In this document: positions 1 through 11,151 of the stretch, one piece after another | Layout of the letters: each line of letters begins with the position of its first letter | Position numbering within the stretch: the first letter of the stretch is position 1 | Source: Coleophoma eucalyptorum | Lineage: Eukaryota > Ascomycota > Leotiomycetes > Helotiales > Dermateaceae | DNA: 64,000 bases | Assembly (NCBI GenBank): GCA_026120035.1 | Contig: JALRME010000033.1 | Coordinates: forward strand, 1-64,000 | Reading direction: 5' to 3' | Made by a program: the position numbers and the translations under genes | Notes under the pieces: generated by a model | Database searches by the model: none | What the model was told of the DNA's origin: nothing | The model's input: only the letters and a program-made list of their open reading frames with translations

Positions 1-1380
1 TTGCCTTTGCCCCCTTTGAAAACTGGTCTATAGCATCCAAAATTGGTGTTGGTGAGCTATTCTGGTGATTTGAAATCCGTGTCTTAATAAGACCAGTCTG
101 AGAGTCAGCTTCAATTGGATTCTGGGGTGTTCTTGTAACCCAGGTATCACCTATAGCTACAGCTAGGGGTGGTGTCGGGGTCCGTAGCTGTACGTCTAGC
201 TTGGATAAAACTCTCTCATAAAACTCTCTCTGGGTCGTACGGTACCAGGCCAGCTCCAGCAAAGCCTCCCTGGATGTTTTTTTCGGTCATGGCTTTGAAG
301 AAAGCAGCCCGGAATCCACAGAGGAATTCAAGCTTACTAATATGGTTAACATGTGCTCGCATCAAGTCCTCTATCTGTCGACCATATGCTTGCTTCAGAG
401 GCCCAAAACAGCCTACGTCTAGTGGCTGTAGAAGGTAGGAAGAATGCGGAGGCATGCAGAGGGTAATAATATCATGCTCCTGGTAGTAAAGCTCAAAATC
501 CGTGGAATGGTGGCTCTTATGGCCATCCAGGACTAGTAGACGATATCTACCTTTCGTACGACCCTGTGTATGCTTATTGAAATGCTTAATCCAATCCAGG
601 CCTATAGGATTGGTAGTCCAGCCATTATCTGTAGTTGCAAGAGCCTAGGTAGCTGGTAGGTCGCATTCTTCGTGCCAGTTCTGTAGGTGGTACTGGGCTG
701 CTAGAATAATAAAAGGTGGAAGAGCCCACCCTGTCGTAGAAACTCCTTGTATTACTATAGCCCATTCTCTATTCCCAGGCTGGGCTAATTTAGCCCTGCC
801 ACGACCTTCTGTAGTTGTAACTACCATTCCAGGGAATATTATACCCATCATAAACCCCGTTTCGTCAAAGTTATATATATCCTCGTCTACGATCCCGTAC
901 TTGGCTTTTGTATTCCGTACGAGCGCAAACCATGCTTCAATAACCTTCGGATCTTCGCATAAGGCTCTCTGGTAGTCGTATTTTCGAGTAAAGCGTGTAC
1001 GAAGCTCTGGCTGGCGCTGTACAAAGTTATAGGCCTAGCGCTTGCCAACTGGAGGCGCGTCGCGTACACGTAGGAGTTGATTTGCCATATCTTCAACACT
1101 ACTTAATCGAGGAGGAAATGATCGCGTCGCTAGTTCAATTATATAACGTAGAATAGCTTCTTCTTCGAGTATTGTAAGTTTCTTCGAGTTTGGTGGAGAA
1201 TCACGTCGTGGAAGAATTCCGGCGCGTCGCCGTAGGATAGTAACATACGAGATATTATAGGTCTTTGCTATAGCCCTAAGGCTTATTTTCGGGGTCGTAC
1301 GAAGTATTTCGAGTACAAGGTTAACTCTGCTTTCATATGAAAGCTCTATTATGTTTCGTTGTAGAATTATAGTCTGTTAA
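1..1380 (-). pseudogene. Degenerate pogo/Fot1-like (Tc1-mariner superfamily) DDE transposase, truncated by the left window edge
   Basis: Read on the minus strand, this is a cut-and-paste transposase of the fungal pogo/Fot1 type. From about 1380 down it shows a helix-turn-helix region (an RRRAGILPRRDSPP stretch), a CENP-B-like DNA-binding part (FTRKYDYQRALCEDP), the start of the DDE catalytic core (FDETGFMMG), the second core block (TDNGWTTNPIGL then LVLDGHKSHHS), and the PPHSSYLLQPLDVGCFGPLK motif. Three lesions break it: a TAG at 1035-1037, a TAG at 645-647 and a 13-bp tandem duplication at 205-230 that shifts the frame. Both TAGs sit where homologous transposases usually have Trp. The 3' end of the gene lies outside the window. 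Family assignment is confident; activity is excluded unless readthrough or editing occurs and the frameshift is bypassed. Confidence 0.88.
205..230. repeat. 13-bp perfect tandem duplication causing a frameshift in the transposase
   Basis: The unit ataaaactctctc occurs at 205-217 and again immediately at 218-230. In the transposase frame (minus strand) the sequence runs DPERVL and then hits a stop. Removing one copy restores a continuous frame into SKLDVQLRTPTPPLAVA. The duplication is therefore the direct cause of the frame break and looks like a single slippage event. Confidence 0.9.
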
Positions 1381-1408
1381 AGTAAAAGTAGCGTGTTATG
1401 CTAGAAAG

Positions 1409-1439
1409 TGGTACACTCGCTTGTATGGTACACTCGCTT
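1409..1439. repeat. Direct 14-bp sub-repeats at the right (5') end of the transposon, probably part of its terminal repeat
   Basis: The 14-mer tggtacactcgctt occurs at 1409-1422 and 1426-1439, 17 bp apart, about 30-60 bp upstream of the transposase reading frame. Repeated short motifs in this place are typical of the terminal region of pogo-like elements and may be transposase-binding sites. The matching left terminus is outside the window, so the inverted-repeat relation cannot be verified. Confidence 0.55.
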
Positions 1440-1449
1440 ATCATATACG

Positions 1450-2693
1450 TTATTGAGTTTTTGTAAAATCACAAAGACTTATTTATTAATGTTATTAAGA
1501 TATCACAAGAGACAAGTCTTATAGTTCTTAAGTTACAAGTTCCGGATCCTACAGGGGACGATGTTGACAATCTAACCCATCAAAAACGCGTTGTAAATAT
1601 TTTCCTGCACCTTAGCTGCCTTTCTAACAATAAAAATAGCTATGATACTAGCTCTTACCTGAAGTGGTAGTGTTATAAAGGCAGGAATAATGGCCACTTC
1701 TGCCAAACAGGCGATGGGAGACGAATTAAAGGTTTTGGTAATAGCTCACAACAGGGATGGCATTGGCAGACAATGCTGACAACGAGAGATTGAACTAGTG
1801 AAAGGTATAAACACTTGCCATGAACGCCCGACTACAGTGCATACTGTATCTCTATGCAAGGGGGTGAATTTAGGAGAGACTGATAGTTTTAGCCCTTGAT
1901 TATTTGCATAGCATAAACCAATGATGCTTCATGTCCCCAAAATCCAGTCCAGGTATAGGTCCAATATACGGACTTGTAATGCAGTGAGATTCTCGCTGGG
2001 TTCAGCTTCACCGGGAAGTCGCATTCTCCAAATTCTACTTGCTAACTTCTAGGGCACACAAATTCTCCCCTGTTAGGTGGTTTCAGCTCTGGCATTTGGG
2101 TTGAGTTCATCACCCGTTGAAACTTTCAGCAGGTGAGATGCTTGAAAAAGCAATTTTTTCTACCACTTCCATCAATGGCTACAGAAGCACAACCTAAGGT
2201 CTGCGGCTGAAATATAGTAACTACTTGTAGCTTCGAGCCTTTGGGTGAACCGGGGAGACCGAAGCGCTACTTGAAAACGCGATAGTAATGCATAGCCAAG
2301 CTTGAATTTGTGCCATTCTATCGAATGATTGATATTCCCTCTGTGCCTGTCATCCAGTCATTAACGTTGCGTTTTATCTTTATAAGATAGATGGTCAAAT
2401 ATCTGGAAGTTATTTGCGTTGGTCAAGATGGCTGTCCAAGTGCATTATACCACTTTAATAAACTACATATGGGCAAAGGAGCGGCTCTATAGTCTCCAAA
2501 CTAAGTTTTGCACCTTGAATAATCATACGCAACTGGCTACAAATAGAAGTCAATGGACCTTGTACGTGGAGGCATGTATAGAGCACGAAAAATAAAGTCA
2601 TGGATATTCTGACATCTTGACAGCGTTGATTAACCCCAATAGCACAAGCAAAGTGATGACTTCTTCAAGCTTTGCAACAGAATGAACAAGTTT
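1450..2693. other. Intergenic region with no recognisable gene
   Basis: All six frames are short and broken, and I recognise no domain, RNA gene or long repeat. It separates the transposon from the accessory cluster and contains the 3' flank of the first dioxygenase gene. Confidence 0.6.
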
Positions 2694-3862
2694 TTATTTA
2701 ACGATAATACAGCTAGATGCCCACGCCTTGATATAAGGAATTCCCGTTAACTTGAAGGCCCTCTCGCTTAGTGCAGGCTCCTTCGTCGGCCTAAATCTGT
2801 TGTGAGGGTCTTCTATATCGCCCCTCTTCGCAGTGTTGCCGCCCACATGCTTTGCGTTTGGCCAATGCGTTGTGCCAACTCTGTCTTCAAAAGCCTTCTT
2901 CTTCCTAATAAGGTCCTCCTGCGAGACATCCGCGACGGGCATGTAGCAAGTGTAAATGCAGAATCTAGGCCGAGTGGTAGTGGATGAGAGATTGTAGTGA
3001 GGAGCTCGCGAGTCCCAAAGCAGCAGGTCTCCAGGCTCAGCACAAACTTTGACCCATTCGCAGCCGTGGTCAGCCAGCCACTTCATGCCGCGCTCGGTGA
3101 AGCCGTACCACTCGTTGGTCCACTGTGGTATACGCTCTTCGTCAGCCATCTCGCGGTGAAATTGCTCGGAGAGCTGGTAAGCTCCCTTGCAAACAATCAA
3201 ACCTCCATCATTTGGGCCGTTAGGAAGAAGGTTGACGAGACTATAAACGAGTTGGTTAATAGAAGAGTCGAACCAAGATTACCCTCAACTTACCCTTGAA
3301 GACAGCGGAAACCAGGCCTTTCGGGATCCTGGTCTTGGTGTGGCCAAGGCTTGTTTGGGGGAAGATCAGTGCGATTGGGGAAGCCAAAGCCGACGGCATC
3401 GAACGACACAATAAGATCTTTATCGTTGTAGATGGTTTCGAAGGCATTGATCACACCAGGCTCAGAGCGAACTTGCCAGACAAAGTCTTCGTGGGTCACA
3501 GCGTATTGCAAGCACATCCCTTTCTCGGTGATGGCAGGCAAGTGATCCTTGTGAATTGTCTTGGGATCATTGCGATCATAGCCTAAGTTGCTGTACCCTA
3601 TTGTGAGAAGATGTTGACACGGCACTTGGGCTTATACGTACAAGTCCTCCAGCCAGGTGTGCATCGCATCGGCATACTTATCAGCACGTTCCTTGGGCAT
3701 TGCACCTTTCACGACAGCGAAGCCATCGCGGATCAGATCACGGTGCCAGTCGGCAATGGGACCGTTTTGCCCAGATAGTAACAGTCTGTCGACCGAGGCT
3801 TGAGGAAGCTCCTTTTGAAAGGTAGGCGTACTTGTCTCTTCCAAAATCGCTGAAGGTGCCAT
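2694..3862 (-). CDS. PhyH-type Fe(II)/2-oxoglutarate dioxygenase, copy 1
   Basis: A three-exon model gives 354 residues: 3862-3642, 3590-3294 and 3240-2694. The introns are 3641-3591 (gtacgt to acag) and 3293-3241 (gtaagt to atag), and both join frames exactly. Enzymes of the phytanoyl-CoA dioxygenase family hydroxylate or desaturate small molecules using Fe(II), O2 and 2-oxoglutarate. The iron-binding HxD is seen in PWPHQDQDP, and the distal His is probably in RAPHYN of the last exon. An Arg in the TTTRPRF stretch could hold 2-oxoglutarate. The start is the ATG at 3862, leading into MAPSAILEE. The gene is divergent from the FAD monooxygenase and shares its promoter region. Copy 2 lies at 12.3 kb. 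The substrate cannot be inferred. The C-terminus (SSCIIVK) is slightly longer than I would expect. Confidence 0.87.
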
Positions 3863-4674
3863 GATGAGCAGAAGTGTAATGTATGATTAGGATTAGGAGT
3901 TTTAATCTCCAGTGAAGGATATCTGAATTTATCTGGATCAGTGTACTTTGATCAGTGGAGTATAGACACGAAGTCAGACGGATAGAATTGCCTATCTTAA
4001 CCCCATGAGAGTCCCAAAGAATCGACTACTACTGAGGATAGAGGATGAGCCATTCTCCTCAGCCAATCACGGGGGCTTAGAACTTGATGAGAGATCGAGC
4101 GTTTCGGTTCGGGGGACTAGTCTCCTCGTTAGTCCCCGAACCCCGCCCCGTGCCCCGGCGCCCACCCCCGCGCTCCGCCCCGCGTCCTCCGAGCCAGCTC
4201 CGCTCGCAGCCCCGAGATAGACATGATGCATGCTTTTGTTGTTTACCAATGAATTCTCCAACTTTCGTGAGGTGGATCTCGGAATGTGGGGGATGGAGCG
4301 GCAGATTTGTTCCGAAACATGGCTGTTCTGGCTGCTCCTCGTTCGGCAGCTAAGGTTCGGCGCAACCAACTAAGCACGGAGATAGACTATCACAACACAA
4401 TACCTGCTGGGGTCGCACTCATGCTTTTCATGTTCCATTGGTGTTTTTCTTTCTATACCCTCTACTACCCCCTCCTCCATACACCCCTTATGTGCTGATT
4501 TGGGTATTTTGTGCGTATGAAAGTATTGCTCCCGGCATCCTTGTCACCTTCACAACTGATTTCGTTGCTTTGGTCTTGTGACCCTCTACTTCTACTAAGT
4601 CCTACCACCAAGCTGCAAAATCGAATCTGGCTGAGTCTTGCCATTTACAAGAGCCTCTACAATAGAGATTAACA
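3863..4674. promoter_or_regulatory. Divergent promoter region of dioxygenase 1 and the FAD monooxygenase, with inverted repeat and C-rich/G4 tract
   Basis: This 812-bp region separates two divergently transcribed genes. An imperfect inverted repeat has arms at 4106-4119 (ggttcgggggacta) and 4130-4142 (tagtccccgaacc), with a 10-bp spacer and one extra G in the left arm. Directly after it, 4141-4169 holds five C runs of 3-5 bases with 1-4 base spacers, which is a G-quadruplex pattern on the minus strand. The same GC-rich patch (about 4134-4216) contains several CCCCGC words that fit the degenerate CreA consensus. The CGG-containing palindrome could be a zinc-cluster site. All of these binding assignments are inferences. 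Confidence 0.5.
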
Positions 4675-6031
4675 ATGGCAGACTTTCGAATTCTCGTTGT
4701 TGGCGGCGGTATTGCTGGTCTTGCAGCTGTAAGAACTTTCCAAAGTTCACATTTGGTAGCTAGTCACTCATGAGACCCAGGCACTTGCGTTACGGGCACC
4801 ACAGCGCGAGGTGGTCGTTCTGGAAGCGTCTCGTATGAATAAGGAGCTTGGTGCTCTCATTTCGCTGCAGCCGAACGCTTCCAAGATAGCTACATCTTTC
4901 GGCCTGGACTCTTTTCTCGCTTCCAAGGGTCCCATGAACGACCAAGCCTTCCGTGTGTATAATCCCGAAGGCAAGAAGCAAATGGAAATTCCCAGTGATT
5001 TCAGAAATTATGGTGCGGAACGTATTATTTACCACCGTGTCGACCTTCACGAAGCTTTGAAGGAAGCTTGTACAGCTCCAAGTGGTTATGGGAAGCCTAT
5101 ACAGATCATCCCGTCGAGTCGGGTTGTGACTGCAGACTGCGAGAAGGGAATTGTCTGCCTCGAGAACGGCAAAATCTACCAGGGCGACTTGATCATTGGT
5201 GCAGACGGTATACATAGTAACCTACGCACTTCTGTACTTGGTCCAGGAGTTTCAACACCCAAACCCACTGGGATTTCAGCATATCGCCTGCTTCTGGACA
5301 CGGCAGATTTGGAAAAGTCAAAAGCATTTACTTCAGTTATCAATCCTCGAGAAGCCGCGACGATAATGGTTGTTGGCCATGACCGCCGTATCGTAATGGG
5401 ACCCGGCCGTGATGGCACAGTCTACGGCGTTGTCGCGTTAGTGCCTGATGAGCATATGAAGGAAGAGTCAGACACAAAAACTTGGACTTCAGAAGGCGAT
5501 GCAATCAAACTACTTGAGTCATTTGCCGAGTTTCCAGAATGGATCAAAGATGTTCTCCGGGCCTCAAATGAAGCTCCGGCGTTGTACCAATTGCGGGACA
5601 TCGACCCAATTCCCACCTGGGTTCGCGGACGAACAATATTGATCGGGGATGCAGCCCATGCTATGCTTCCCACACAAGGACAAGGAGCAAGCCAAAGCTT
5701 CGAGGATGCAGAGGCGCTGAAAGAATTTCTGCGCGATGTGAACAAGGATACACCCGAGGCAGAGCTTAAGCATTGCCTGCAGGAAGTGTACGAAACAAGG
5801 CATGCTCGAGCGAGCTTGATACAAGCATACAGTCGGCAACAAGCTAAACCTGGCATGGACAGGGCTACTATGAAAGTAAAATTGAATCCTGCAGAATTTC
5901 TGGACTACAATTGCAAGTATGATGGTGCTAAGGCGTGGCGTCAGCAGATGATGAACATGGAGAATGTAGTAGCGATAGGAGCTATGTCTACTACCACTGT
6001 GCCATTGACATTAGCAGAACCCGTATCATAG
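4675..6031 (+). CDS. FAD-dependent monooxygenase, salicylate-hydroxylase-like (group A flavoprotein hydroxylase)
   Basis: Two exons, 4675-4728 and 4781-6031, give 434 residues. The intron 4729-4780 (gtaaga to ccag) falls just after the FAD-binding glycine motif VVGGGIAGLAA at residues 8-18, which is a common intron position. The mid-protein DG motif IIGADGIHS and the C-terminal FAD motif ILIGDAAHAMLPTQGQG are both intact, so FAD binding looks complete. Enzymes of this type hydroxylate aromatic or activated-carbon substrates with NAD(P)H and O2. Length is normal for the family. No membrane segment is visible, which suggests a cytosolic enzyme. It shares a promoter with dioxygenase 1, so co-expression is likely. 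The substrate is unknown. Confidence 0.9.
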
Positions 6032-6463
6032 CTTTAATAATCACAGTCGACTTTCTAAATCAGAGCTTTGCAGACCAATGTGCTCGAGGAAGATGAGATC
6101 CTTATACACGTTTTTCAGTGCAAAGTTTGTCATTGTATTAGAGTTGTCAATTTTCAACTGTTCTGTACTGAGATTCAATCCATTAATCTATTATCTCTTG
6201 CGAGTGAAACTGTACATGTCGTCGATATTGCCTCCTTTCCAGTCTAAAGACTACCCAAAAGTAAGAGTGCTTTTTGCAATGAAAGCGCTCTCTCAGCTAA
6301 GTATCTATTTAAAGACAGCGGCGATACTCAAGTCTGGATTGATAGTGGTGATACGAGGCTCATGTTAGAACTTTATCGTATTAGGCTACACCTCTCATTC
6401 CAAAGCTGATGTATTGATCCTTCAAGGATACGTTGTTTAGTGTGTTCTAGCCTCAGACCCGGT
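6032..6463. other. Intergenic region between convergent monooxygenase and regulator genes
   Basis: A short 3'-to-3' spacer. A 96-codon open frame at 6078-6368 shows no family motif and runs through the presumed monooxygenase 3' UTR, so I treat it as chance. Nothing else was seen. Confidence 0.6.
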
Positions 6464-8792
6464 TCAGCCAAAATTCGTAGGTGTGTTGTCCGTTCCTGCC
6501 AACATCATCCAGTTCCATATCTCCTCCACGTTCAAATTCTCGAAGGGCAAAGCTCCAGAGTAATTATCATGACCATTATCTACCATGTCCGAGCCTATCA
6601 GCGCATGGCTCGAAATACCAGGTTGAAACATAGGCTCGTGGTTCTCGTAATCCACTGCGCCGCTACCACTTATAGGGTGATAAATGATGCCATTATTTGT
6701 GGCTATGACTGGCCCACTTCCGTTTGTCATTAGATCTCCATTCCTCTGTAATGTATTTTGACTATTGTAAGACCTTTTGTCCTTGTCAAAATTGGCATGC
6801 GGGAGAGTTTGATGATGGCCGTTTTCAACAGGGACAGGATTGGCAGGAAGAGATATACTATTAACAGTCGTCGGGATCTGTGATTTCTTGTCCACATACA
6901 ACCTGACCTGTGAGTAAATCGTCTTGACTCCTGTATCATGTAAGTGAAAGAAGTGGAGGAGGCCGTCTCATATGGGAGATCAACCCACCTTCTACGAACT
7001 TCGCATTCTGGCCTGACCGACTGTATTGGTTTGCAGTATAATCAACACATGCTTTCAGTAACTGTATATTTTCTTAGCACATTCTGGGGTTGCGCCCTTT
7101 CAAACATACCTCAAAATCTGTGGCCTGTAGCCGTTTTCGTTTCGTAGGACTTTTAACTAGCGATATTCCTAGGACTACGCATGCTAGCAGTAATGGAGTA
7201 CCTGTCATTATACGTGACTCGATGTCTCGATCTGATAGCTCAATTGCAATATTTGCAATAGAACGTGCGCTGCTAACACAAATTGCCTCACCACTTTGAA
7301 GGCGTACTTTGGATGGATCATCAGCACAATGCAAGTCGATCTCGGCTTTGTAAGACACCACTGGCGATATCAATGCAGCACGATGAAGGGCGATCATTGT
7401 TTGGTGGAACTGTGTTGCCAAAAAGGCAGAGATGTGCACCTCGTTGTCGGCGCAAAATAGCCCATTTCCAGGGCGGAATTCGTCAGGAATTTCTGCGGCC
7501 CATGACAATAATGCTCGATCAAACCTGGCCGTATCAAGCAAGAGCTCTCGAGATGTTCGATCACCAGGCTGGTGTCCATATATGTGCTGACTTATCAGAC
7601 CTTGATACTGCGCAAGACCCATGTGCCACAACAAGAAGTCTTTCCCTTTGTACCCCTGAGCTTGACTCATCATTTGGTCACAGTCCACACTTCCAATTGA
7701 AGACGGCCGACCGCATTCCAACTGCATAAGCTTCTCAAGGGAGCAGCACACTGCCCATATTCGAGCGTGGAATAATTGTTTGCTATGCTGCTCAACGCCA
7801 TGTTCACGGGAAGGATGAGCCGCAGAGTGGCGATGAAGTCCAAGGGTATGAGCAATTCGAATACCCATTCCTAATGTCTGCCACCCAATTCCGTCCTTAT
7901 TTCGTCCTCTGTAAGCAATTGTAAACAGCAACAATGCCTGGATGGCTGGAAGATATGGGACTAATAAAACATGGCCAAGGAGACTTGCTGCTGCACGGAG
8001 ATACTTGATGGATTCATCCATGAAATCCTTCGCTGCTTCATCAATACCCAAGCTGATAACAAGATATGCAGATACCAACAAAGGTATTTGATCTTGCGGC
8101 ATGTCAGCAAAGTTAGGAACAGACGCAAGCCTTCGGACAGCGTTCTTGAAACTGTCAACATCGAATAGCGGATATAAAGGGTGTATCTTGTTGAAGAATG
8201 CAGAGAGGTAAATCTCTAATTGGTGTGGATCAGGGATCTGGGGCATGGGAAGCATTAACGGGATCGTCATCTCTTCGGCGTATTGCATGCCATGACGGAA
8301 AACACTGGACATCGCTGGGATTTGAGCTGCAGTTAGGTATACGTCGAGCGATTTCGTTAAGCATTGAGAACTACTTCCGCCCACCATTTTGATCCGATCT
8401 GTTTCATAGTCGATGTTAAAAGACATATTGTACGGCTGTTGGATAGGCGATACTCCGACTGGTGTCCTCGGTGGCTCCAAATTTCTAGGTGAGGCGGTTG
8501 GCACAGATTTGGTAATCGATTCGACCGTAGATTTCTGAGAGGCAGTCCCAGAGTACATTTCAGCAGATTGCTTTTCATTTCCTCCAGCAGCACTCGGCTG
8601 CTGTGGGAGGTCTATCCATTCTCTTCTCACTTCCACTCCCAGCCGTCTTGGATCAGTGGTAATGCAGACATCGTTCCGCGTGAGACAATTCTGGCATTGG
8701 GGATATCCTGCGTCGCATTTTACCTTTCGTCGGCGACACTCGTTGCAGGCTAGTGACAGACGCTGTCGCTTTGCAGCTGGAGTGCCATTCAT
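6464..8792 (-). CDS. Zn(II)2Cys6 transcription factor with fungal-specific regulatory domain; probable cluster regulator
   Basis: Three exons, 8792-7110, 7061-6989 and 6930-6464, give 740 residues. The introns (gtatgt to acag, gtgggt to acag) preserve frame. I choose the ATG at 8792 because the longer open frame upstream begins with GTG. A C6 zinc cluster lies at residues 16-43 (C-x2-C-x6-C-x6-C-x2-C-x6-C), preceded by the basic KRQR. The middle region (ETDRIKMVGG, then LFDVDSFKNAVRRL, LGLHRHSAAHPSREHG) is the fungal_trans regulatory domain. The C-terminal exons are polar and Asn-rich, a plausible activation region. Such proteins bind CGG-containing repeats in the nucleus. Its position in the cluster makes it the natural pathway regulator, but no target site is proven. 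Confidence 0.9.
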
Positions 8793-9327
8793 GAAAGCGT
8801 TGTCCTGGTAGGCAAGTTCAATGCCGAGGAAGGGACTCGAGTTTGCGATGTCTAGTCTTGACGCTCCAGCCTCATAAAATGTGAAAGATTGATAAGCAAT
8901 GATCACTACCAGAGCCCCACCAGTGCAGTTTAAGTTCTCTATGTACCAGAGATAAGGTTAATGACGAATAGTAGATGCCAGATTTGTATTGCAGTCGTTT
9001 CTGAAATGCGGGGTCAGGGAATATTACCGCGGACCCTTGAACCACTTACCTCATTGGGTGAAATCAAAATGCGATGCTGCTCAAGTTGACGGGATCTAAT
9101 ACTTGATAATATAACAGTCTCAATTAATGAAACAATAGAATATTGGTTTTTATATTTTTATCTCAGTTTGTAAGGATACTTTTAATATAGGACACCTAAT
9201 AACCAACTTTCGTATTTCAGGAGATCAGTACATATCACGTGTGTTGAGTTGGACAGTGATCTAGCTCTTAGAGAATGCGCTAGATGTCTATTATAGCTAT
9301 CTACCCTATAGTCTCTATATATAAACT
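8793..9327. other. Promoter of the regulator and 3' flank of the hydrolase
   Basis: AT-rich non-coding DNA. An E-box/CACGTG word occurs near 9235. The frame upstream of the regulator ATG is open for another 38 codons without an ATG, so an unrecognised 5' exon is possible but unsupported. Nothing else was seen. Confidence 0.5.
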
Positions 9328-11151
9328 CTAAATAAAAGGCAAAATAACATGGCTATCATACTCTCCACCACAATGAATAAAATGGTTTCCCTTGTTCAAC
9401 TCCTCCTCGGGTCTTGGTCCTGAGAAGCTCTTATATTCGGCAATTCCAGGATACTGGCCATTGATCTGCAAGAAATATTTAGTTTGATGCTGCTTTATTT
9501 GGGGTTTAGTGCGACTTACTCGGATACTGAGTGATTCTCCTGCATCGAAGTCCACGCCCATACCCCAGATACCAATCTCCAGTTTAACGATTGTCCCTGG
9601 TGTTATCTTCTCGGCTTTCGTATGTGGATGGAATGGGAAGTTTTCATGGAGGCTTCGAGCGGGGTCAATGGCACGGTGCGATGCACGTAGTATGCCATTT
9701 GAGCCAAGGTGGAGATTGAGGCTTGCTCTGTCCTTGGTTGGGATTTCCTCAATGCTCTTGATTGGTGTAGCCTTGAATGGAAAGTTCAAGTGCATCAAAT
9801 CCTTTCCATCCTTGTCTTTCTTTCTAATAACTACAAAAACGACAAAGTCGTCCTTGTCATTGCAGGACATATGAAGTACAGCCTTGGGGAGACCAATTAA
9901 GCGAGCTGGCTGATCAAATTTGTACACAAACTCAACAAAATCATCATGCTTCGTGGAGTCATAGGATACTGTCGATACCGTAGTTGCGGGACTTGTTGAA
10001 AGCTTCATATCCGAAAGATAAAGCTTCTTGTAGTCTGTATTGGGAACGGGGAAGTCCTCAAGCACGATGTCATCGATAGCCTCACGGTCGCCAAACTGCA
10101 ACGTCGACCAGCGTACCTTCGGAGTATCTGTCCAGTTGTTCTCCTTGCCCTTAAGGTAGCGATCGAAGAATAACAAGAGCTCCTCAGCAGCATGTGGAAT
10201 GCTATATAACTCGTACCATTCCTGCTTGCTACCCCAATGAATCCATTTGTCCCCATGAGGAATCTCCATGAATCCCCGAATTGATCCCATGGTGTGGATG
10301 GAGCTAACATCTGACCCTCGAATGTAAGCGGGACACTTAATCTTGGTCATGTCTACTCTCTTATCTTCCCAAAATTGGTTCGAGACGTTGGATCGTCGAT
10401 ACATTTCTTCAAAATCCTCCAGTCCAGACGTTGACTTTCCGCGCACAATGGCCTTTGCAATCAAGTCAAAATTGCTCATGGAGAACCACCCACCGCGACA
10501 AAATTGCTCGCGGAACAAGTCACCGGAACCTTCCCATGGAGCAATAGCAGCTAAGCTTGGAGGCTGCTGACTGGCGATGAACCATTGACTGATCGCAAGG
10601 GCTGAGTTTCCAGCCATGCCAATCTTCCCGTTACACCACGGCATCTTAGCCACAGCCTCTACGACATCATGCCCATCTTCCGCATCCTGCGTTCCCATGA
10701 CACAAATACTTCCATCCGAGTTACCAGCTCCACGAGTATCCACGGAGATAATGGCATAACCCTTTGGGCACCAAACCCGCGGATCGAGGCCCTCGAACTT
10801 TTCGATACCGGAGAGATCCGAACGTGGCACGCAGCAGTTCCACACACACATAGGCAGCATCTCGAGCGCTGAGTACTTCTTGCCGTAGAATGACCATCCT
10901 AGAATTGCAGGAACTTTCTCTGTGTTGTTTGCTGGTCTGTAGACGTCGATATAGAGCCGAGCACCATCACGAACGATGATTTCCACATCATGCTCGACTG
11001 TGATGTTAGATACCAAAGGTGCTGCATCGTGACCGTTCCATCCTGCGGGCAGAGTCTCAACCTTGCCCGGCTGGAAACCTTGATAGCCATTCTCTCCGAG
11101 CTTGGGCTCCTGAATTCGCTTGACAGCGATTTGCATTGGGAGTGGTGCCAT
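9328..11151 (-). CDS. CocE/NonD-type alpha/beta hydrolase (X-Pro dipeptidyl-peptidase S15-like)
   Basis: A single exon of 607 residues starts at the ATG at 11151. The S15/CocE fold is recognised from the N-terminal DGARLYIDVYRP block, the VDTRGAGNSDGS block near residues 137-148, the nucleophile region GMAGNSALAISQW with Ser at about 183, and a C-terminal jelly-roll (PepX_C-like) with LHMSCNDKDDF and LEIGIWGMGVDFDAGE. Relatives hydrolyse esters or amides of small molecules (cocaine esterase, glutaryl acylase) or X-Pro peptides. The usual aromatic residue after the catalytic Ser is Ala here. There is no signal peptide, so it is probably cytosolic. In this cluster it could remove an acyl group from a pathway intermediate; that role is inferred from context only. 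Confidence 0.88.
   Translation of the reverse strand: MAPLPMQIAVKRIQEPKLGENGYQGFQPGKVETLPAGWNGHDAAPLVSNITVEHDVEIIVRDGARLYIDVYRPANNTEKVPAILGWSFYGKKYSALEMLPMCVWNCCVPRSDLSGIEKFEGLDPRVWCPKGYAIISVDTRGAGNSDGSICVMGTQDAEDGHDVVEAVAKMPWCNGKIGMAGNSALAISQWFIASQQPPSLAAIAPWEGSGDLFREQFCRGGWFSMSNFDLIAKAIVRGKSTSGLEDFEEMYRRSNVSNQFWEDKRVDMTKIKCPAYIRGSDVSSIHTMGSIRGFMEIPHGDKWIHWGSKQEWYELYSIPHAAEELLLFFDRYLKGKENNWTDTPKVRWSTLQFGDREAIDDIVLEDFPVPNTDYKKLYLSDMKLSTSPATTVSTVSYDSTKHDDFVEFVYKFDQPARLIGLPKAVLHMSCNDKDDFVVFVVIRKKDKDGKDLMHLNFPFKATPIKSIEEIPTKDRASLNLHLGSNGILRASHRAIDPARSLHENFPFHPHTKAEKITPGTIVKLEIGIWGMGVDFDAGESLSIRVSRTKPQIKQHQTKYFLQINGQYPGIAEYKSFSGPRPEEELNKGNHFIHCGGEYDSHVILPFI

Noticed and set aside
4005..4498. Overlapping GC-rich open frames on both strands upstream of the FAD monooxygenase
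   Set aside because: Composition is driven by the C-rich tract, there is no domain, and they lie in a divergent promoter.
7074..7109. C-terminal end of the Zn2Cys6 regulator at the first in-frame stop (7074)
   Set aside because: The GTATGT donor at 7109 and two downstream exons restore a longer, coherent protein.
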